NCBI GenBank assembly: GCA_014529385.2
Contig: CM043969.1
Coordinates: 69,328,676 to 69,392,675, forward strand
Direction of reading: 5' to 3'
Source: Adiantum capillus-veneris
Lineage: Eukaryota > Streptophyta > Polypodiopsida > Polypodiales > Pteridaceae
DNA: 64,000 nucleotides
This document shows, in pieces, positions 22,385-35,315 of the stretch. A program made the position numbers and the translations under genes. Each line of letters begins with the position of its first letter. Position 1 is the first letter of the stretch. The notes beneath the pieces were generated by a model. The model saw only the letters and a program-made list of their open reading frames with translations. It made no database searches and was not told where the DNA came from.

Positions 22385-22750
22385 TGTATTTCTTGAGTGC
22401 TACATATGACACACACGGGGAGGCTTGTAAGGGTGTGTGGCATATTTTGCACCTTCATATAGAGCCTTTTCCTAGCCACTTATGCATGCCTAGATATCCC
22501 AAATGGTGCCCATACATGTATACATGACCCATGGACCTTTCTAGGATGTTTCCACTTGCATATGGAGCCAAGACATAGGTCAAAATAGTCCCTAAAAGGG
22601 TGCATACATGTTCTCTACTTGGTTCCTTCCATTTGAGCTGATCTTTAAGCTCTCTTAACACCTCATCTATGATGTAATCAAAAGCTCTAGCCTATGCCTA
22701 TATAAGAGGCACTCATGTAGTCATTTTCATCTCTAGTTATCAAGCTCTAC
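22385..22750 (+). repeat. Possible Copia-G LTR, partial
   Basis: It begins tgtatttcttg after the purine tract and carries a clear TATA box (tatataag, 22699-22706). It is cut near 22750 by LINE sequence on the other strand. There is no partner copy in the window. Confidence 0.4.
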
Positions 22751-23157
22751 TATTTCAATTTCACCCACGAATGGTTTTTGTGTGTATCCCCCATAGGTTC
22801 ACAATTCCCAAGTGGGATGATATATATGGAAGAGATAAGATGTATGCTTTGGTTCCCAAAAATTGCTACATTTCTTTGTAACCAAATAGCCGAAAGCAGA
22901 TGGCCTCTAATAGCATTCCAAAGCACATATCCATATGGAAACATTCATAGGAGTATCTCTCTACTAGTCAAAGGTTGGGGTGAAGACAATAGATAACTTG
23001 TTGGATGAGAGCGAGTACATTTGAACTTTAGCTAGGTGGGAGAAAAATAGAGCCTTTAGAGATGAATTATGATGGGGACAGAAAAATGTCTCTACGTCCA
23101 AAGACTCTTCCATGTCCTGATTTTGGGGTGAGAGAAAAGATAACAATGTTTTTTTAC

Positions 23158-23457
23158 AAGGATAGCCCGATTTTCAAAAGAATGTTATGACTTGAGTACC
23201 ACTTTGCCAACAAATTTCCTTGCCAATTTTTCAATATGAGTGTGCCTACTCCTCCTTTGGGTAGAGTGTAGTTGAGTAAACCACCTTAGGTACCCCATAA
23301 GGATAGCCCGATTTTCAAAAGAATGTTATGACTTGAGTACCACTTTGCCAACAAATTTCCTTGCCAATTTTTCAAGATGAGTGTGCCTACTCCTCCTTTG
23401 GCTTTGGGCCTCCTTTGGGTAGAGTGTAGTTGAGTAAACCACCTTAGGTACCCCATA
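23158..23457. repeat. Tandem duplication, ~142-bp unit, within LINE relic
   Basis: The unit starting aaggatagcccgattttc at 23158 recurs at 23300. The second copy differs by a 17-bp internal duplication (ctttgggcctcctttgg) and few substitutions. Confidence 0.88.
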
Positions 23458-23640
23458 AGAATCTTTTAGCAATTTCCATGACATGCTGAAGTTGAGAGAA
23501 AGAGGATTTTCAACAAGCTAGGAAATAGTGGTTTAATGCAAAGGTTCTAGATGAGAGAGATGGTTGCATCCCTTGCCACTTGTCTACTTTCTTAGAAAAG
23601 CTGCTTGATGCCCATCCCCATCTTTGTTTAGAGGACATTT

Positions 23641-23834
23641 GGAAACCCATGGGTATAGTATTTGAGAATTTGACCACTCCAGATAGGTTGTCAACCTACC
23701 TCTTGCACGTAGATGGGTGTGGATCTAGAGATAGCTTGGAAACCCATGGGTATAATACTTGAAAATTTGACCACTTTAGATAGGTTGACAACCTACCTCT
23801 TGCACGCAGATGGTTGTGGATCTAGAGATAGCTT
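23641..23834. repeat. Tandem duplication, 97-bp unit
   Basis: The unit starting ggaaacccatgggtata at 23641 recurs at 23738 with scattered substitutions. Confidence 0.88.
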
Positions 23835-24720
23835 TATATTCGTTTATGATGGTTAATCCTGCCAAAATCATAAGCAAGCAATAAATGCACATAATAAATA
23901 AGTATCTTGCACAACCCCATATCATTTGATGGACTCAAGCAGGGAATCCCATTCCAATGTATCATAAGCCTTGTGAAAATAGATTTTGAAGAAGCTATAG
24001 TCCTCTTAGTTTTGTCAACATGATTCAATATACTTCCCACATAACTATAATAGCATCAAGGATAAATCTCCCTTTAATAATTCCTTTCAATTCCTTCAAG
24101 ATAAAATTGTCCATTAAGGGAGAAAGTCCTCTAGCAAAAGTCATACAAGAAATGGGTCTCTTGTCGTCTATCACCTCCCTTTCTCCTCTTTTGTGAATTA
24201 GCTTGATAACACCAGTACTCGGAGCAGTCACTCATCAAAATCTCCCTATCTCACGTGCGTTCAAGAGACTATTAATAATACCCTAATGTATATGTTCTAT
24301 TACACTGTGTGCTTATTTTAAAAAACCCCACCCTCTCTAATGTATACACAAAAGTAAACATTTTGAACTATTATTAATCCTCTCTAATTAACTCGCATGA
24401 TATGATACACATTTTGAAAAGTGAATGCCACGGACACCATTATTGATATTATCAAGAAGCGTTCCCATCCTCAAGGCTTCTTTCCAAACTAGCATGATAT
24501 GAGGAGGCAAAAATTATTGACATTCCACATAGAACTCATTAGGGATAACATCAAGACCAAGGGTTTTATTGTTCTTAATATTTTTGATGGTTTCCCTCAT
24601 CTCTCCCTTTTTAAGGGGATTATCTAACTGCTGAGCCAGCAAAGGAGGTATAATTTTCCTCTTGATTCTTGCTATTTTTGCGCTTGCAAAGGTAGTCTCT
24701 CCATTTCTAATAGGAGGGTG

Positions 24721-24749
24721 AGAAGAAGAAGAAGAAGAAGAAGAAGACG
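24721..24749 (+). repeat. (GAA)n microsatellite with conserved flank
   Basis: About nine GAA units are followed by gagaatttaacgtcgtagg; the same flank occurs at three other GAA/CTT tracts in the window (see findings). Confidence 0.85.
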
Positions 24750-24849
24750 AGAATTTAACGTCGTAGGAAACTATCCTAAGAGACCAAAATGGTCATGAAA
24801 AGTTTTTAGATTATTCTCTTCAACATCAGCAACACTCACTTAACTAACA

Positions 24850-25200
24850 AAGAAAGATGATTAGAGAGAAGGGTAGAGGGATCTTACCAAAATTTTATTC
24901 CCCATACCATGGGTCATGGGATGGTATGGCATGTATGCCTCATGAGAGAGAGAGAGATTAAGAGGACAACCCCATTGCTAGGGTTTACCCTACAAACTAC
25001 CCCTTAGACTTAGTCATGGAATACTCTAAAATATGAGTCATCTAAGGTCATTGTGATTCATTGATAGATCATGGATAGTTCTCTATGGATTCATTAACTC
25101 ATGCATGGTTCACAAGGTGATCAGTTGTTTCTTCCCTAGGAGCAAAACTAGACTACATCATCATAATCAAGATAGTGGTCAATGTAATGACATGGCTCGT
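24850..25200. other. Gene-free spacer
   Basis: Nothing recognisable apart from a short direct repeat: a segment near 25078-25165 (ctatggattcattaactcatg, then gtgatcagttgtttcttcc) resembles 25204-25290. Confidence 0.5.
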
Positions 25201-25203
25201 TAT

Positions 25204-25895
25204 CTATGGATTCATTAGCTCATGGTTAACAAGGTGATCACTTGTTTCTTCCATAGGAGCAAAACTAGAGTACATCATCATATCAAAATAGTGGTCAATG
25301 TAATGACATGATCCATAAGTGGTAGAAGTAGAAGGTTCATTGGGGTAGTATGCCATCTTCTTCTTCTTAAACAAGACCAACTCATCCTTTGCCTTTGTCT
25401 CACGGTTCTCTCCTCTTGTCTTTGATCTCCTTTTTGGGATTTCTTGAAGCATATGAAAGGTGGATATCCTATCTTCTTGCAAATACTGCATGGGTTGATC
25501 ATGTAACAATTTTTGTAGCATGGTTGGTGCTCCTAGACTTTTTTACCCTTGTTGGATGAAACCAACAATGTTCCTCGAGTGTCCTTCTTCTTATTATGGT
25601 CTTGCAGTGAATTGATTATGTCCTCGAGGCTAGGTACACGATTCTTTTCCATAAGGACATCACTATTTGTTCAAAGGTACTATCACTTTATCTTCATCAT
25701 CATCGAGAGGGCATTGGATATATGTAAGTTGAGTAAAAGTGCTCATCATCTTGTCTTCTTCTGGCTCCATTGTGAGTGCATAAAGTTGCATTTTAAGTGC
25801 AATTTTAGAAAGTTTTAGCCTTTGCTTCAAAGTGCCGTTCTAAGGTCGGCCAAGCTTCTTGATAAGTTTTGCATTCATCTAAGTAGTGGGTGTTG
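25204..25895 (-). pseudogene. Copia Gag relic related to Copia-G
   Basis: Minus-strand frames give UBN2-like TLERHFEAKAKT, KMQLYALTMEPEEDKMMSTF and PSLEDIINSLQDHNKKKD, and then a degraded zinc region (PCSICKKIGYPPFICFKK). The order and wording match the Copia-G Gag at 21600-22080 (KMQLYGLMLKEGED, FESVINSHQEEGKKHGK). Multiple stops are present. No LTR is recognised on either side. Confidence 0.68.
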
Positions 25896-26330
25896 TTATT
25901 AGCAAGAGATGAATCCCAAACCCCGAGCGAGTTTTTTCGAGCAATACCAAAACCGAGCAAAACAAGGGAAAACAATAATAAGCTTTAAATTTTTGGTAAT
26001 CTTGTAAAATATCATCGACCGTTTGCTGGAACTATTTTGAGAGATTTTGTTGTCCGAGAGCATCTTTGTAGTGAATCTATATGATGGATCACCTTAAACC
26101 ACTACCACCCTTGTCATCCCTTATATGACGAAAAGGAAAAAATGTTTTCAGATTTTGGAGATCCTTCCTTCCAATAGAAAAAACTCTCTCACAAATAAAA
26201 TCTTTGTTATTTTTGTTCATAGCCTCCACTTGTTAAGACATGAATGGTTTAATTTATAGATTTTACAACTTGCAAACACTCATGCTACAACTACTATAAT
26301 AGTGTACTACTTAGCATTATAGTCATCATG
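25896..26330. other. Gene-free spacer
   Basis: I see no protein motif or repeat here. The last bases (tcatg) may be the left target duplication of the solo LTR. Confidence 0.55.
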
Positions 26331-26736
26331 TGTCATAAAATCTAATATCTAACCAACCCAAATGATTTTCTCATATTAAACTGATCATTTAATGTGGGAG
26401 AATAAATGGGAACAAGGGTTAGATTATAGACATGTGCTTATGGATCTATCTCAACACGGGGCCAAGGTTAAAGGGGTCCAAATGAGAGATGGTATGTCAA
26501 AGAGCAAGGCTACCTAATGGAGCTTAAAGACCTTAGGGCTAGCTTCATTAAAGACCTCCAAAGGTTAGTATTAATAGTCCTTAGACCTTAGGTTAAAGCT
26601 AGGCCTATGCTTGAGGTGCTTGATGATGAAAATGCATGAGATGCTTGATAACTAAGGTGCATGCTTGAACCTAGGCATGTGATTGAAGTCAAACATAATC
26701 CCTACAAGGAGGGGGCAAGCCCTTGAAGCTAGGGGC

Positions 26737-26738
<2 letters not shown>

Positions 26739-26813
<75 letters not shown>
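26739..26813 (+). repeat. (GA)n microsatellite, 75 bp
   Basis: An uninterrupted GA dinucleotide run inside the solo LTR. Confidence 0.97.
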
Positions 26814-26814
<1 letters not shown>

Positions 26815-27284
26815 ACATACTCTTACTAACCCTATGCTTGATGACTATGTGCTTAAGCAAGTAGGGGGCCAAGTTGCTTGGGCTTGAAAGTCAACATGCA
26901 AGCATACAAAGAAGGGGGCGAGGCATGCAAGAAGGGGAAGTGGTTGAATGACTTCTCTCTCTACCAAAGGGCACCCCTTGCTCAAGAGGTAAAAGGGACA
27001 CATGTCAAGCCCCTAGCTAGGTTGCCCTCAAGGAGTGTCCAAAGCCTATTGGTTGATCCTTAGAGAGGTCCAATGAGGATTTAGAAAATTAAATTAATTG
27101 ATTAGGCATTTATCAAGCCCTCTCTCTCAACGAGGAAAGGAGGACACTTGTCCAAAGACTACCTCTACTGCTTGACTTCACCCAGCCTTGTGATTGGCTA
27201 GCCTTGAGAGAGCCAATGATCACAAAGCATGAGCTAGAATGAGGGGTCGACCCAAGCAACTAGGGGGATTGCTTGCATGTTATA

Positions 27285-27294
27285 CCCCCCCCCC

Positions 27295-27325
<31 letters not shown>

Positions 27326-27334
27326 ACACACACA
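27285..27334 (+). repeat. C homopolymer followed by (CA)n
   Basis: About 27 C residues run directly into 12 CA units inside the solo LTR. Confidence 0.97.
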
Positions 27335-28013
27335 TTCATTGTGTGAAGTGCCAAGTGGAAGAACTCCATCTCCTTCTCCAAGCTTGTTGAGAAGTTGAGA
27401 ACCTACACCAACACTCTCGGCTATGGAATGCACATCCAACCAAGAGCCATGCTTCAATGCTTAAGCTTGCCATCTTCTTCATCATCATTATTATGCTATG
27501 CTATGCAAGAAGAGTGATTATAAGTGAGGAACTATCTCTTTTCTCATATGCTACTTCTTCTTCCTCTTCCGTACCCTCAGTCCCCGCTAACTCTGTCCAC
27601 CTTTAACAGTGTTTGAGGCCTTGGGACCGAGGCCGGGGATAGTTAATGCTTTTACAAACTTTATGTTATGCTTGTGATGCATGAAGCTTTCCATCTTCAT
27701 TGCATCACCTAGGTCACAAGGAACAAAAAGATTGTATTGTACCAAGTCTCTCTTTATGGGAGAATCTATAATACAAAAGCCTATTGGAGGGGGGACCCTG
27801 GCTCCACATAAATCAGGTGCTCAAATGTTGTCATGTTCTCTGATTTTCTCTCTTGGAAAAGTATTGTTCATGCCAAGTTAATTAAGTCTAATGGTTATGT
27901 TGCTACTGTAAATTAAGTTCACCCTCTATGTTCTCAAAGTAGTCTCATAAAAATGCTCACTCTAGTTCTCTTAATTTCACTATTCTCAAAGTTCATAGGC
28001 CATTTCCTTTACA

Positions 28014-28914
28014 ACATGGCGGTCATTGGATGGGTCACTATAACCTGTCACTAATAATTGATATCTCGTTGTGAAATGGATTGTTGGTTGTTAACCAGAG
28101 ATTTGATGCAATGTCGTCATTGATGGATCAATGGGGGGGTCACATTAACCTACGACTAACTGATATTTGGTTGTCCAATATTGTTTAAACAATAAATGGT
28201 GTTTGTACAAAACCCCTGCACTAAGTTGGTGTTTGTTGGTCTTTGAACATGAACTGTTCATTTGTGAAATAGTTAATATGAGTAACTAGAACACACACAC
28301 ACATAGCGCAAATGTTAGATGAAGTTTCTTCATCTACCTGAGACCATAACTCCAGTACTTTGTTTATTATAAGCTGTTGCACCTTGGTGTGTTTTGGATT
28401 TTGATAGATGTGGCTCTAATCCATATTCGTTGTGGTATGTTGACTTGACTGGCATCAAGATATTACGGCTACCTCCTTCCTTTCTTTACTAACTATTTAC
28501 TCTATTATGTGTTGGTTATTCTTTTTACTAACTTTGCCGATTTACTTTACTAGTTTTTTCTGATGACGATTAGTCTGAGGTACTAGTCTCTTAATCTAGA
28601 TAGTTTTTATTCTAACTCTAGAGAGCAGGCTGCTTCTGCTGTCTATGACTTTGTTGATCATTGCCTATTTTTTAACCTTTGTGTCGAGCCTTATTGGCCT
28701 TTTAACTCTCTAAGATGAGATTGTTCTGTCTTGCCTCTTCCTAAATTTTTTTACAGAGTGACTTGATTCAGGTCATCTCTTGGTTTAATATTTATGTGGC
28801 TCTTGACTTGGTTTCATTATAGCTACCCGCAACTATTTTTCTTCAGATTGATCTTTTGCTGGTTGATGTGTTTTGCAGATTGTATCTTTGGCACAAGGCC
28901 TTTCCCCACCTTTG
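28014..28914. other. Gene-free spacer
   Basis: No recognisable gene. Two phrases of the type gatggg(t/g)cac(t/a)ttaacct occur near 28030 and 28140 and suggest a short diverged internal repeat. The last five bases (ctttg) are the left target duplication of Gypsy-D1. Confidence 0.5.
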
Positions 28915-30586
<1,672 letters not shown>

Positions 30587-30587
30587 T

Positions 30588-30599
30588 TGGTATCAGAGC
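30588..30599 (+). promoter_or_regulatory. Gypsy-D1 primer binding site
   Basis: tggtatcagagc, one base after the LTR; complementary to initiator tRNA-Met. Confidence 0.9.
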
Positions 30600-31004
30600 A
30601 CAAGGTTTCTCTTTTATTGCTCAAGAAGGGAGGTCCTCAAGCTAGCTATAAGAGCTTGGTATTATTAATTGCAATGGAGTAAGTAGAATAGGGATTTTTC
30701 AGCCTTGCAGTGTGCCTGCCTTTGTGCAGATAACGAGGCATCACCGTCGAGAGCTATGGTCTTAATAGTGGAGTCCTAAGAGGCTTGCCTACTGCTTAAC
30801 CACTATTGAGCTATTAGAAGCTTGACAGGAGTCGGTACTGTTTTGGTGTTGAAAGACCCTCTCGTTTCTATTCCTTGCAATTAATGATATTCGAGCCACG
30901 GGTATAGGAGCTTGAGTGCTTTTCTAAAGGGGTAAAGAGGATCATCAACTAGGGCTTGAAGTGCCAAAGTACACCTAAAAATATTACACCTAAAAGTTGT
31001 TAGA

Positions 31005-32600
31005 ATGGCTGACAATAGTAAAGAGAGTGAAATTAACGTTGATAGCTTTGATTTTGCTAATGAGCAGGCTACTAATGATGCCCGTATGCTTGTTAACTAC
31101 CTTCTTTCTAGGTTTCAACAAGCCATGGGCAATCCATCCCTCCAAAGTGAAGTGCAACGGCAGCTTCGTGCTCATGGTATTCTCAAAACTCCCCACCATG
31201 ACAAGAGAGTACCTAGGAAGCCTCCTTGTGAGACTTCCAAAAGAGGCCTCTCTCCGATTCGGGAAGAAGAAGAGGATCCCTACGAAGGGCTCAAAAATTT
31301 GCTTCTTGATGACGCATCTCCTTCCCAAAGGACAACTCAAGAGCCCCCACCGAAGGAACGAGAAAGAAGTGAGTCTCTTACCACCTCGACGGAGATGGCT
31401 CCACGAAGATGGTGGGAAAAACACTCTCCATCACCTCCTCAACGGAGAAGACCATTGCACACTTCTCCACACCATAATTCAAAGGAGATGATAGAAAACA
31501 AGAGAAGAAAAAGGCGAGAAAGAGGTCACCCTCTTCTCCATCTTCTGCATCCTCTCCCTCTTATGAAGAAAGTGATGGTGTCGACAAGGAAGACCAAGGC
31601 AAGAAAAAGACGAGAAAGAGGTCACCCTCTTCTCTATCTTCCTCAAATTCTTCATCTTCTGAAGAAATCGAGGGTGAAGCTTTTGAACCATAAAAAAGAA
31701 GAGGCCATAGGAAATCCTATGCCGCGTGGAAGTGATCGTCCAAGTTCAAGAAGTTCAAAGAGGGAGGAAAGAGCATCTCTTTCCTTACCTACCATGGCAT
31801 TTTTGGTGCTACGGACAAAGTCTTTGCTTTCATCCAACAATTCGATGCGGTGTTTGGAGATGAGTGCTTCATGGAGTCCTCTAAGCTACACCATGTAGCT
31901 ATGCATTTTTGTAAGTCTTCCAGGCAATGGTGGTCTAGCCTACGGGCAAACGGTGAAGCTCCACGAACATGGAAAGCTTTAAGAGCTTCCATCATGAAGC
32001 AGTTTTTGGCCACCGATGCCAAAGACAAAGTACTCAGCGAATGGTGAAGCTTGAAGCTCTCTTCCTACAAATCCATTCATAAATATGTAGACAAGTTTTG
32101 GGACTTACATCTCAAAGCCACTGTCTTCAAAAAGATGGATTTTTGAGAGCAAAAACAACAATTTTGTGCGGGCTGAACTGAAGAAACGGTGGAGTATGTC
32201 AACCCCCAAAGGCCACGCACCATATCTGTGGTCATACACCATACTATGGTGGCTTCACGAATCAATTTTCAAACAGGGGCTAAGGGAAATCTTAAGCCCA
32301 TGGAAAACAAGGATTCCAATGAGCCTAAGTGGAAGGACAATGTTTAAAAGTCTCCTAAGGGCAATTCCAATAACAACAAAGCTAAGGAGAAGGGAGTTTA
32401 CAAAGGCAAAAAGAAATTCTCTTCTGAAGAGCTTGAGCGTTATCGCAAGGATAATCGTTGTTTCAAATGCGGCGAGCAAGGGCATGCGTACCGTGCTTGC
32501 CCCCAAAAGAACACCCACCATGAGCCTCCTAGAGCTACCTTGGTTGAAATCCAAGAAGAGGAAGCTCACCACAAAGGATCTCCTCTATGCCATGCTTGGG
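31005..32600 (+). pseudogene. gag: Gypsy-D1 Gag
   Basis: The ATG at 31005 (MADNSKESEINVDSFDFANE) begins a conserved start shared with Gypsy-D2. The first ~230 residues are a low-complexity Ser/Arg/Lys-rich and acidic region. The retrotransposon Gag domain follows in another frame (FMESSKLHHVAMHFCKSSRQ and WKALRASIMKQFLATDAKDK, 31868-32030), reached by a frameshift between about 31500 and 31740. A CCHC knuckle CFKCGEQGHAYRAC is at 32459-32500. A TGA follows at 32044 (W stop) and further breaks occur before the knuckle. Confidence 0.87.
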
Positions 32601-32609
32601 GAAAGGTAA

Positions 32610-32919
32610 GAAAAACATGATGCTTTTATCCTCTTTGACCCTGGTTCTACTCACAATTTCATATCCATAGACTTGGCCACCAAGCTAGGCATCCAAGCCT
32701 ATGACATGGGAGATGTCCTACCCGTAGATGGTGCTTTCAAGGGGCATTGGGAAATTGAGGCTCCATGTTCAAATCTATGTAAACAAAGAGGACTTCTTTA
32801 TCTCTCCTCTCAAGCACGAGGATGTAATCCTAGGGGCACCATGGTTTGATTGCATGGCTGCCAATGTTAAATTCCCTGAAAGGAAAATCTACTTTAGGTT
32901 CAGGGAAAAGGATATATAG
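32610..32919 (+). pseudogene. Gypsy-D1 protease
   Basis: The retropepsin motif reads FDPGSTHNFIS with Asp at 32637-32639; the second position is Pro where many proteases have Thr or Ser, and Gypsy-D2 shares this. Downstream HEDVILGAPWFDCMAANVKF matches the protease C-terminal part (ILG-x-PW). About 25 bp present in Gypsy-D2 are missing after AFKG. The frame ends with TAG at 32917. Confidence 0.83.
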
Positions 32920-32929
32920 TAAAGACCGC

Positions 32930-33190
32930 ATTTTGCACTACATTTGGTCTTTACGAATACATTGTCATGCCTTTTGGCTTGACCAATGCACCAGCCATAT
33001 TCAACCGCTTGATGGAGAAGCTATTCAGGCCTCACCAAACCTTTACTGCTGTGTTCTTTGATGATATTATCATCTACTCTAATTCACTAGACGAACACAA
33101 GAAACATCTCCAGGATCGAAAGAAAAGTGAGTTTTTCTTACAAGAGATTTAGTATTTAGGTCACGCTATCTCTCAAGATGGCATCCAAAT
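32930..33190 (+). pseudogene. Gypsy-D1 RT, N-terminally deleted
   Basis: RT sequence begins abruptly at FGLYEYIVMPFGLTNAPAIF and reaches the catalytic FFDDIIIYS (33055-33081). The fingers and first catalytic Asp, about 100-130 residues between the protease end and this point in other chromoviruses, are missing; the junction is near 32920-32945. A TAG at 33150-33152 lies between LQEI and YLGHAIS. Confidence 0.85.
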
Positions 33191-34013
33191 GGATCCATCA
33201 AAGCTAGAGATAATAAAAGGATGGCCTAATCCGAGGAATCTTCAAGAACTAAGAAGCTTTATAGGTATGTGTGCATACTATAGATGCTTCATAGAAAAGT
33301 TCTCACTAATAACAGGACCATTACATGACCTAACAAAGAAAAACGTTAGGTATACATGGTCTGTCAAGGAGAACAATGGTTTCAAAAAGCTTAAAGAAAA
33401 GCTTATCTCTCAACCTGTGCTTACACTGCCGGATCTCTCAAAACCATTTGAGGTCCAATGTGACGCTTGTGGTGATTGCCTTGGAGCTGTTTTGCTCCAA
33501 GAAGGGCACGCCATAGCCTATGAAAGTCGAAGGCTCGACCTTGTTGAGCAAGCTCTAGGCACATATGAAAAGGAACTCCTTGCAGTTCTACATGCCTTAG
33601 ACTCATCGAAGAACTATTTATTGGGGACTCCTTTCATTCTGTGGACGGATCATCAAAGCCTTAAGTACTTCATGACGCAGACAAAGCTCGCCGACAAACA
33701 AATGAGGTGGGCAAATTTCCTTTCGCAATTTCATTTTGATATTGCTCACATTGCTGGCAAGCATAATCAAGTAGCCGATGCACTCTCAAGACGGTTGAGA
33801 GTGAATGTGGTTTCCATAGCAACTCACAATGATCTATCTTCTATGATAGATGAGTACGCTATTGATCCCGATTTTAGAGATGTGATTTCAGCCCTTGCAC
33901 TAGGGAAGAAAGATGAACCATTTACTTTACAAGATGTTTATCTTCTCTATGGTAATATACTATGCATTACCAACTCACTACGGGAGTTGGTAACTCACTA
34001 CGTGAGAAAGTAA
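33189..34013 (+). pseudogene. Gypsy-D1 RT thumb and RNase H
   Basis: An open stretch of 274 codons in frame with the upstream RT. It has the RT thumb/connection (LRSFIGMCAYYRCFIEKFS), then RNase H with Asp (FEVQCDACGDCLGAVL), Glu (TYEKELLAVLHAL), Asp (LWTDHQSLKYF) and the final HNQVADALSRR. It ends in the linker before integrase, where a small duplication around aactcactacg (33970-34003) shifts the frame. Confidence 0.88.
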
Positions 34014-34620
34014 TGTATGAATCTCATGCTCATCCTTATGCGGGGCATAGAGGGATTCAGTCTACCCTAAAAGGGATTGAAACATATTTCTATTGGCCTA
34101 CGATGAAAGAAAACATACAAGAGTATGTTTCTAAATGTGTGGTATGCCAAAAGACAAAGTTTGATAGAGGGAAGCAACCTGGGTTGGTTCAACCTTTGCC
34201 AATCCCTAATTCACCATGGGAGAGCATATCCATGGATTTTATCTTTGGATTGGCTAAGTCTATCCATGGGAATACGGGAATATGGACGATAGTAGACAGG
34301 TTCAGAAACCGGCTCATTTTATACCTGTCCAAAAGACTATCAAAGCCCATCAAATGTCAACCCTCTTCATTTCACAAGTCTTCAAGTACCATGGCTTGCC
34401 AATGTCCATAGTGTCAAATAGAGATCCTAGAATGACCAGTAATTTTTGGAAGGGTCTCTTTGAGAATTTAGGGACAAGGCTAAACTTCTCTTCGGCCTAT
34501 CACCTGCAAACGGATGGCCAAAATGAAATAGCTAACCTAACAATTCTTGATCTACTAAAAGCCTACGTAACGGAAGTAGATCAAAGGTGCCAATGGAAGA
34601 AGTACTGCTTACCATGAGTG
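33962..34620 (+). pseudogene. Gypsy-D1 integrase core
   Basis: The zinc-binding region (HPYAGHRG, CVVCQ) is followed by the catalytic Asp in SMDFIFGL, then, after a frameshift near 34285-34310, the second Asp in VSNRDPRMTSNFW and the Glu in HLQTDGQNEIANL. All three acidic residues are retained. The frame ends at a TGA near 34615 with codons for QWKKYCLP. Confidence 0.85.
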
Positions 34621-35315
34621 GAGTATGCCTACAATAACACTGTACATACTTCCACGTGAAAAGCACCTTTCGAGGTAATTGAGCGAAGATCTAAAAGTCC
34701 CCTGCTACTTAAGGTACATGGGAAGATCTTCGTTGTAGATGAGTATAGCCGAGACCTACAAGAATCTTTCCAAAAGATCAAGGATGCTATCTCTATCTCA
34801 CAACAAAGGCAAAAGGCTGTTGTTGATAAGCATAGAAGAGCCCAAGCCTTTGAAGAAAATGATTCGGTCTTGCTTAAATTTCCCAAGGCTCGATTAAGGC
34901 ACACCACGGGCAAGAATCCTACGGGACACCAAAAGTACTTTGCTAAGTTAGCAAAAAGGTACTTGGTCCCTTCCAGATTCTTTGACCAATCAATGAGATG
35001 GCCTATCAACTCAAGTTGCTCAGCCATTGGCTCATACACAATGCTTTCCATGTGAGCCTACTAAAGCCTTACAAAGGAGAGCCACCTCAACAACCAACTA
35101 TTGAAGACCCACCGGAGATCGAGGACCAAGAAGAGGTGCTGCAGCCCGAGTCCATTCTCCGACATGAAGACAAGGTATTAAGAGGTAGTAAGACTATCCG
35201 ATGGTATCTTATTAAGTTTAAGAATTATCCTTTTGAAGATGCTAGATGGATGCAAGACATACAATTAAAGGATAACCTAAACCTTGTCAATGCTTACAAT
35301 GCTTCCCTAGAGTAA
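34621..35315 (+). pseudogene. Gypsy-D1 integrase C-terminus and chromodomain
   Basis: After stops near 34615-34660 the integrase C-terminal GPY-type region is visible in pieces (KHRRAQAFEENDSVLLKF, HVSLLKPYKGE). The last 60 codons, ending at 35315, read ILRHEDKVLRGSKTIRWYLI then KFKNYPFEDARWMQ, the pattern of a retroelement chromodomain (aromatic-rich, W-Y-L-[IV]-K-[WF]-x-x-[YF]). Chromodomains of this group bind modified histone H3 and steer insertion into heterochromatin. Confidence 0.82.

Larger units (their letters stand above)
22750..24670 (-). pseudogene. L1-type LINE ORF2 relic
   Basis: On the minus strand, in order: RT entry (LPPLLAQQLDNPLKKGEMRE and IKNNKTLGLDVIPNEFY, about 24650-24540), the RT core GVIKLIHKRGEREVIDDKRP (24210-24150) and GRFILDAIIVMWE (24075-24035), then FHKAYDTLEWDSLLE (about 23985-23940), the C-terminal GGVGTLILKNWQGNLLAKW type segment (about 23230-23180), and near 22950-22830 NAIRGHLLSAIWLQRNVAIF, as in plant L1 C-termini. 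These match the order of non-LTR RT from plants. The sequence is full of stops, contains a non-LINE stretch at about 24232-24435, and is rearranged by two tandem duplications. No poly(A) tail or target duplication was identified. Confidence 0.72.
26331..28013 (+). repeat. Solo LTR of the Gypsy-D family
   Basis: The start (tgtcataaaatctaatatct, then aaatgattttctcat) and the end (aggccatttcctttaca) match the Gypsy-D1 LTR start and end in the same order, and the middle shares the ccaagagcca...cttcaatgc block, the gaccgaggcc-like GC-rich block and the gtattgttcatgcc block. Length (1683 bp) is like the 1672- and 1702-bp LTRs of Gypsy-D1. Flanks tcatg and acatg agree at four of five positions, suggesting an old target duplication. 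No internal region follows, so this is a solo LTR left by LTR-LTR recombination. It contains (GA)n at 26739-26813 and C-run plus (CA)n at 27285-27334. Confidence 0.82.

Noticed and set aside
31005-31898. Possible SR-type splicing protein (Ser/Arg/Lys-rich)
   Set aside because: Position after the PBS, a shared start with Gypsy-D2 and the following Gag domain and CCHC knuckle show that it is gypsy Gag.
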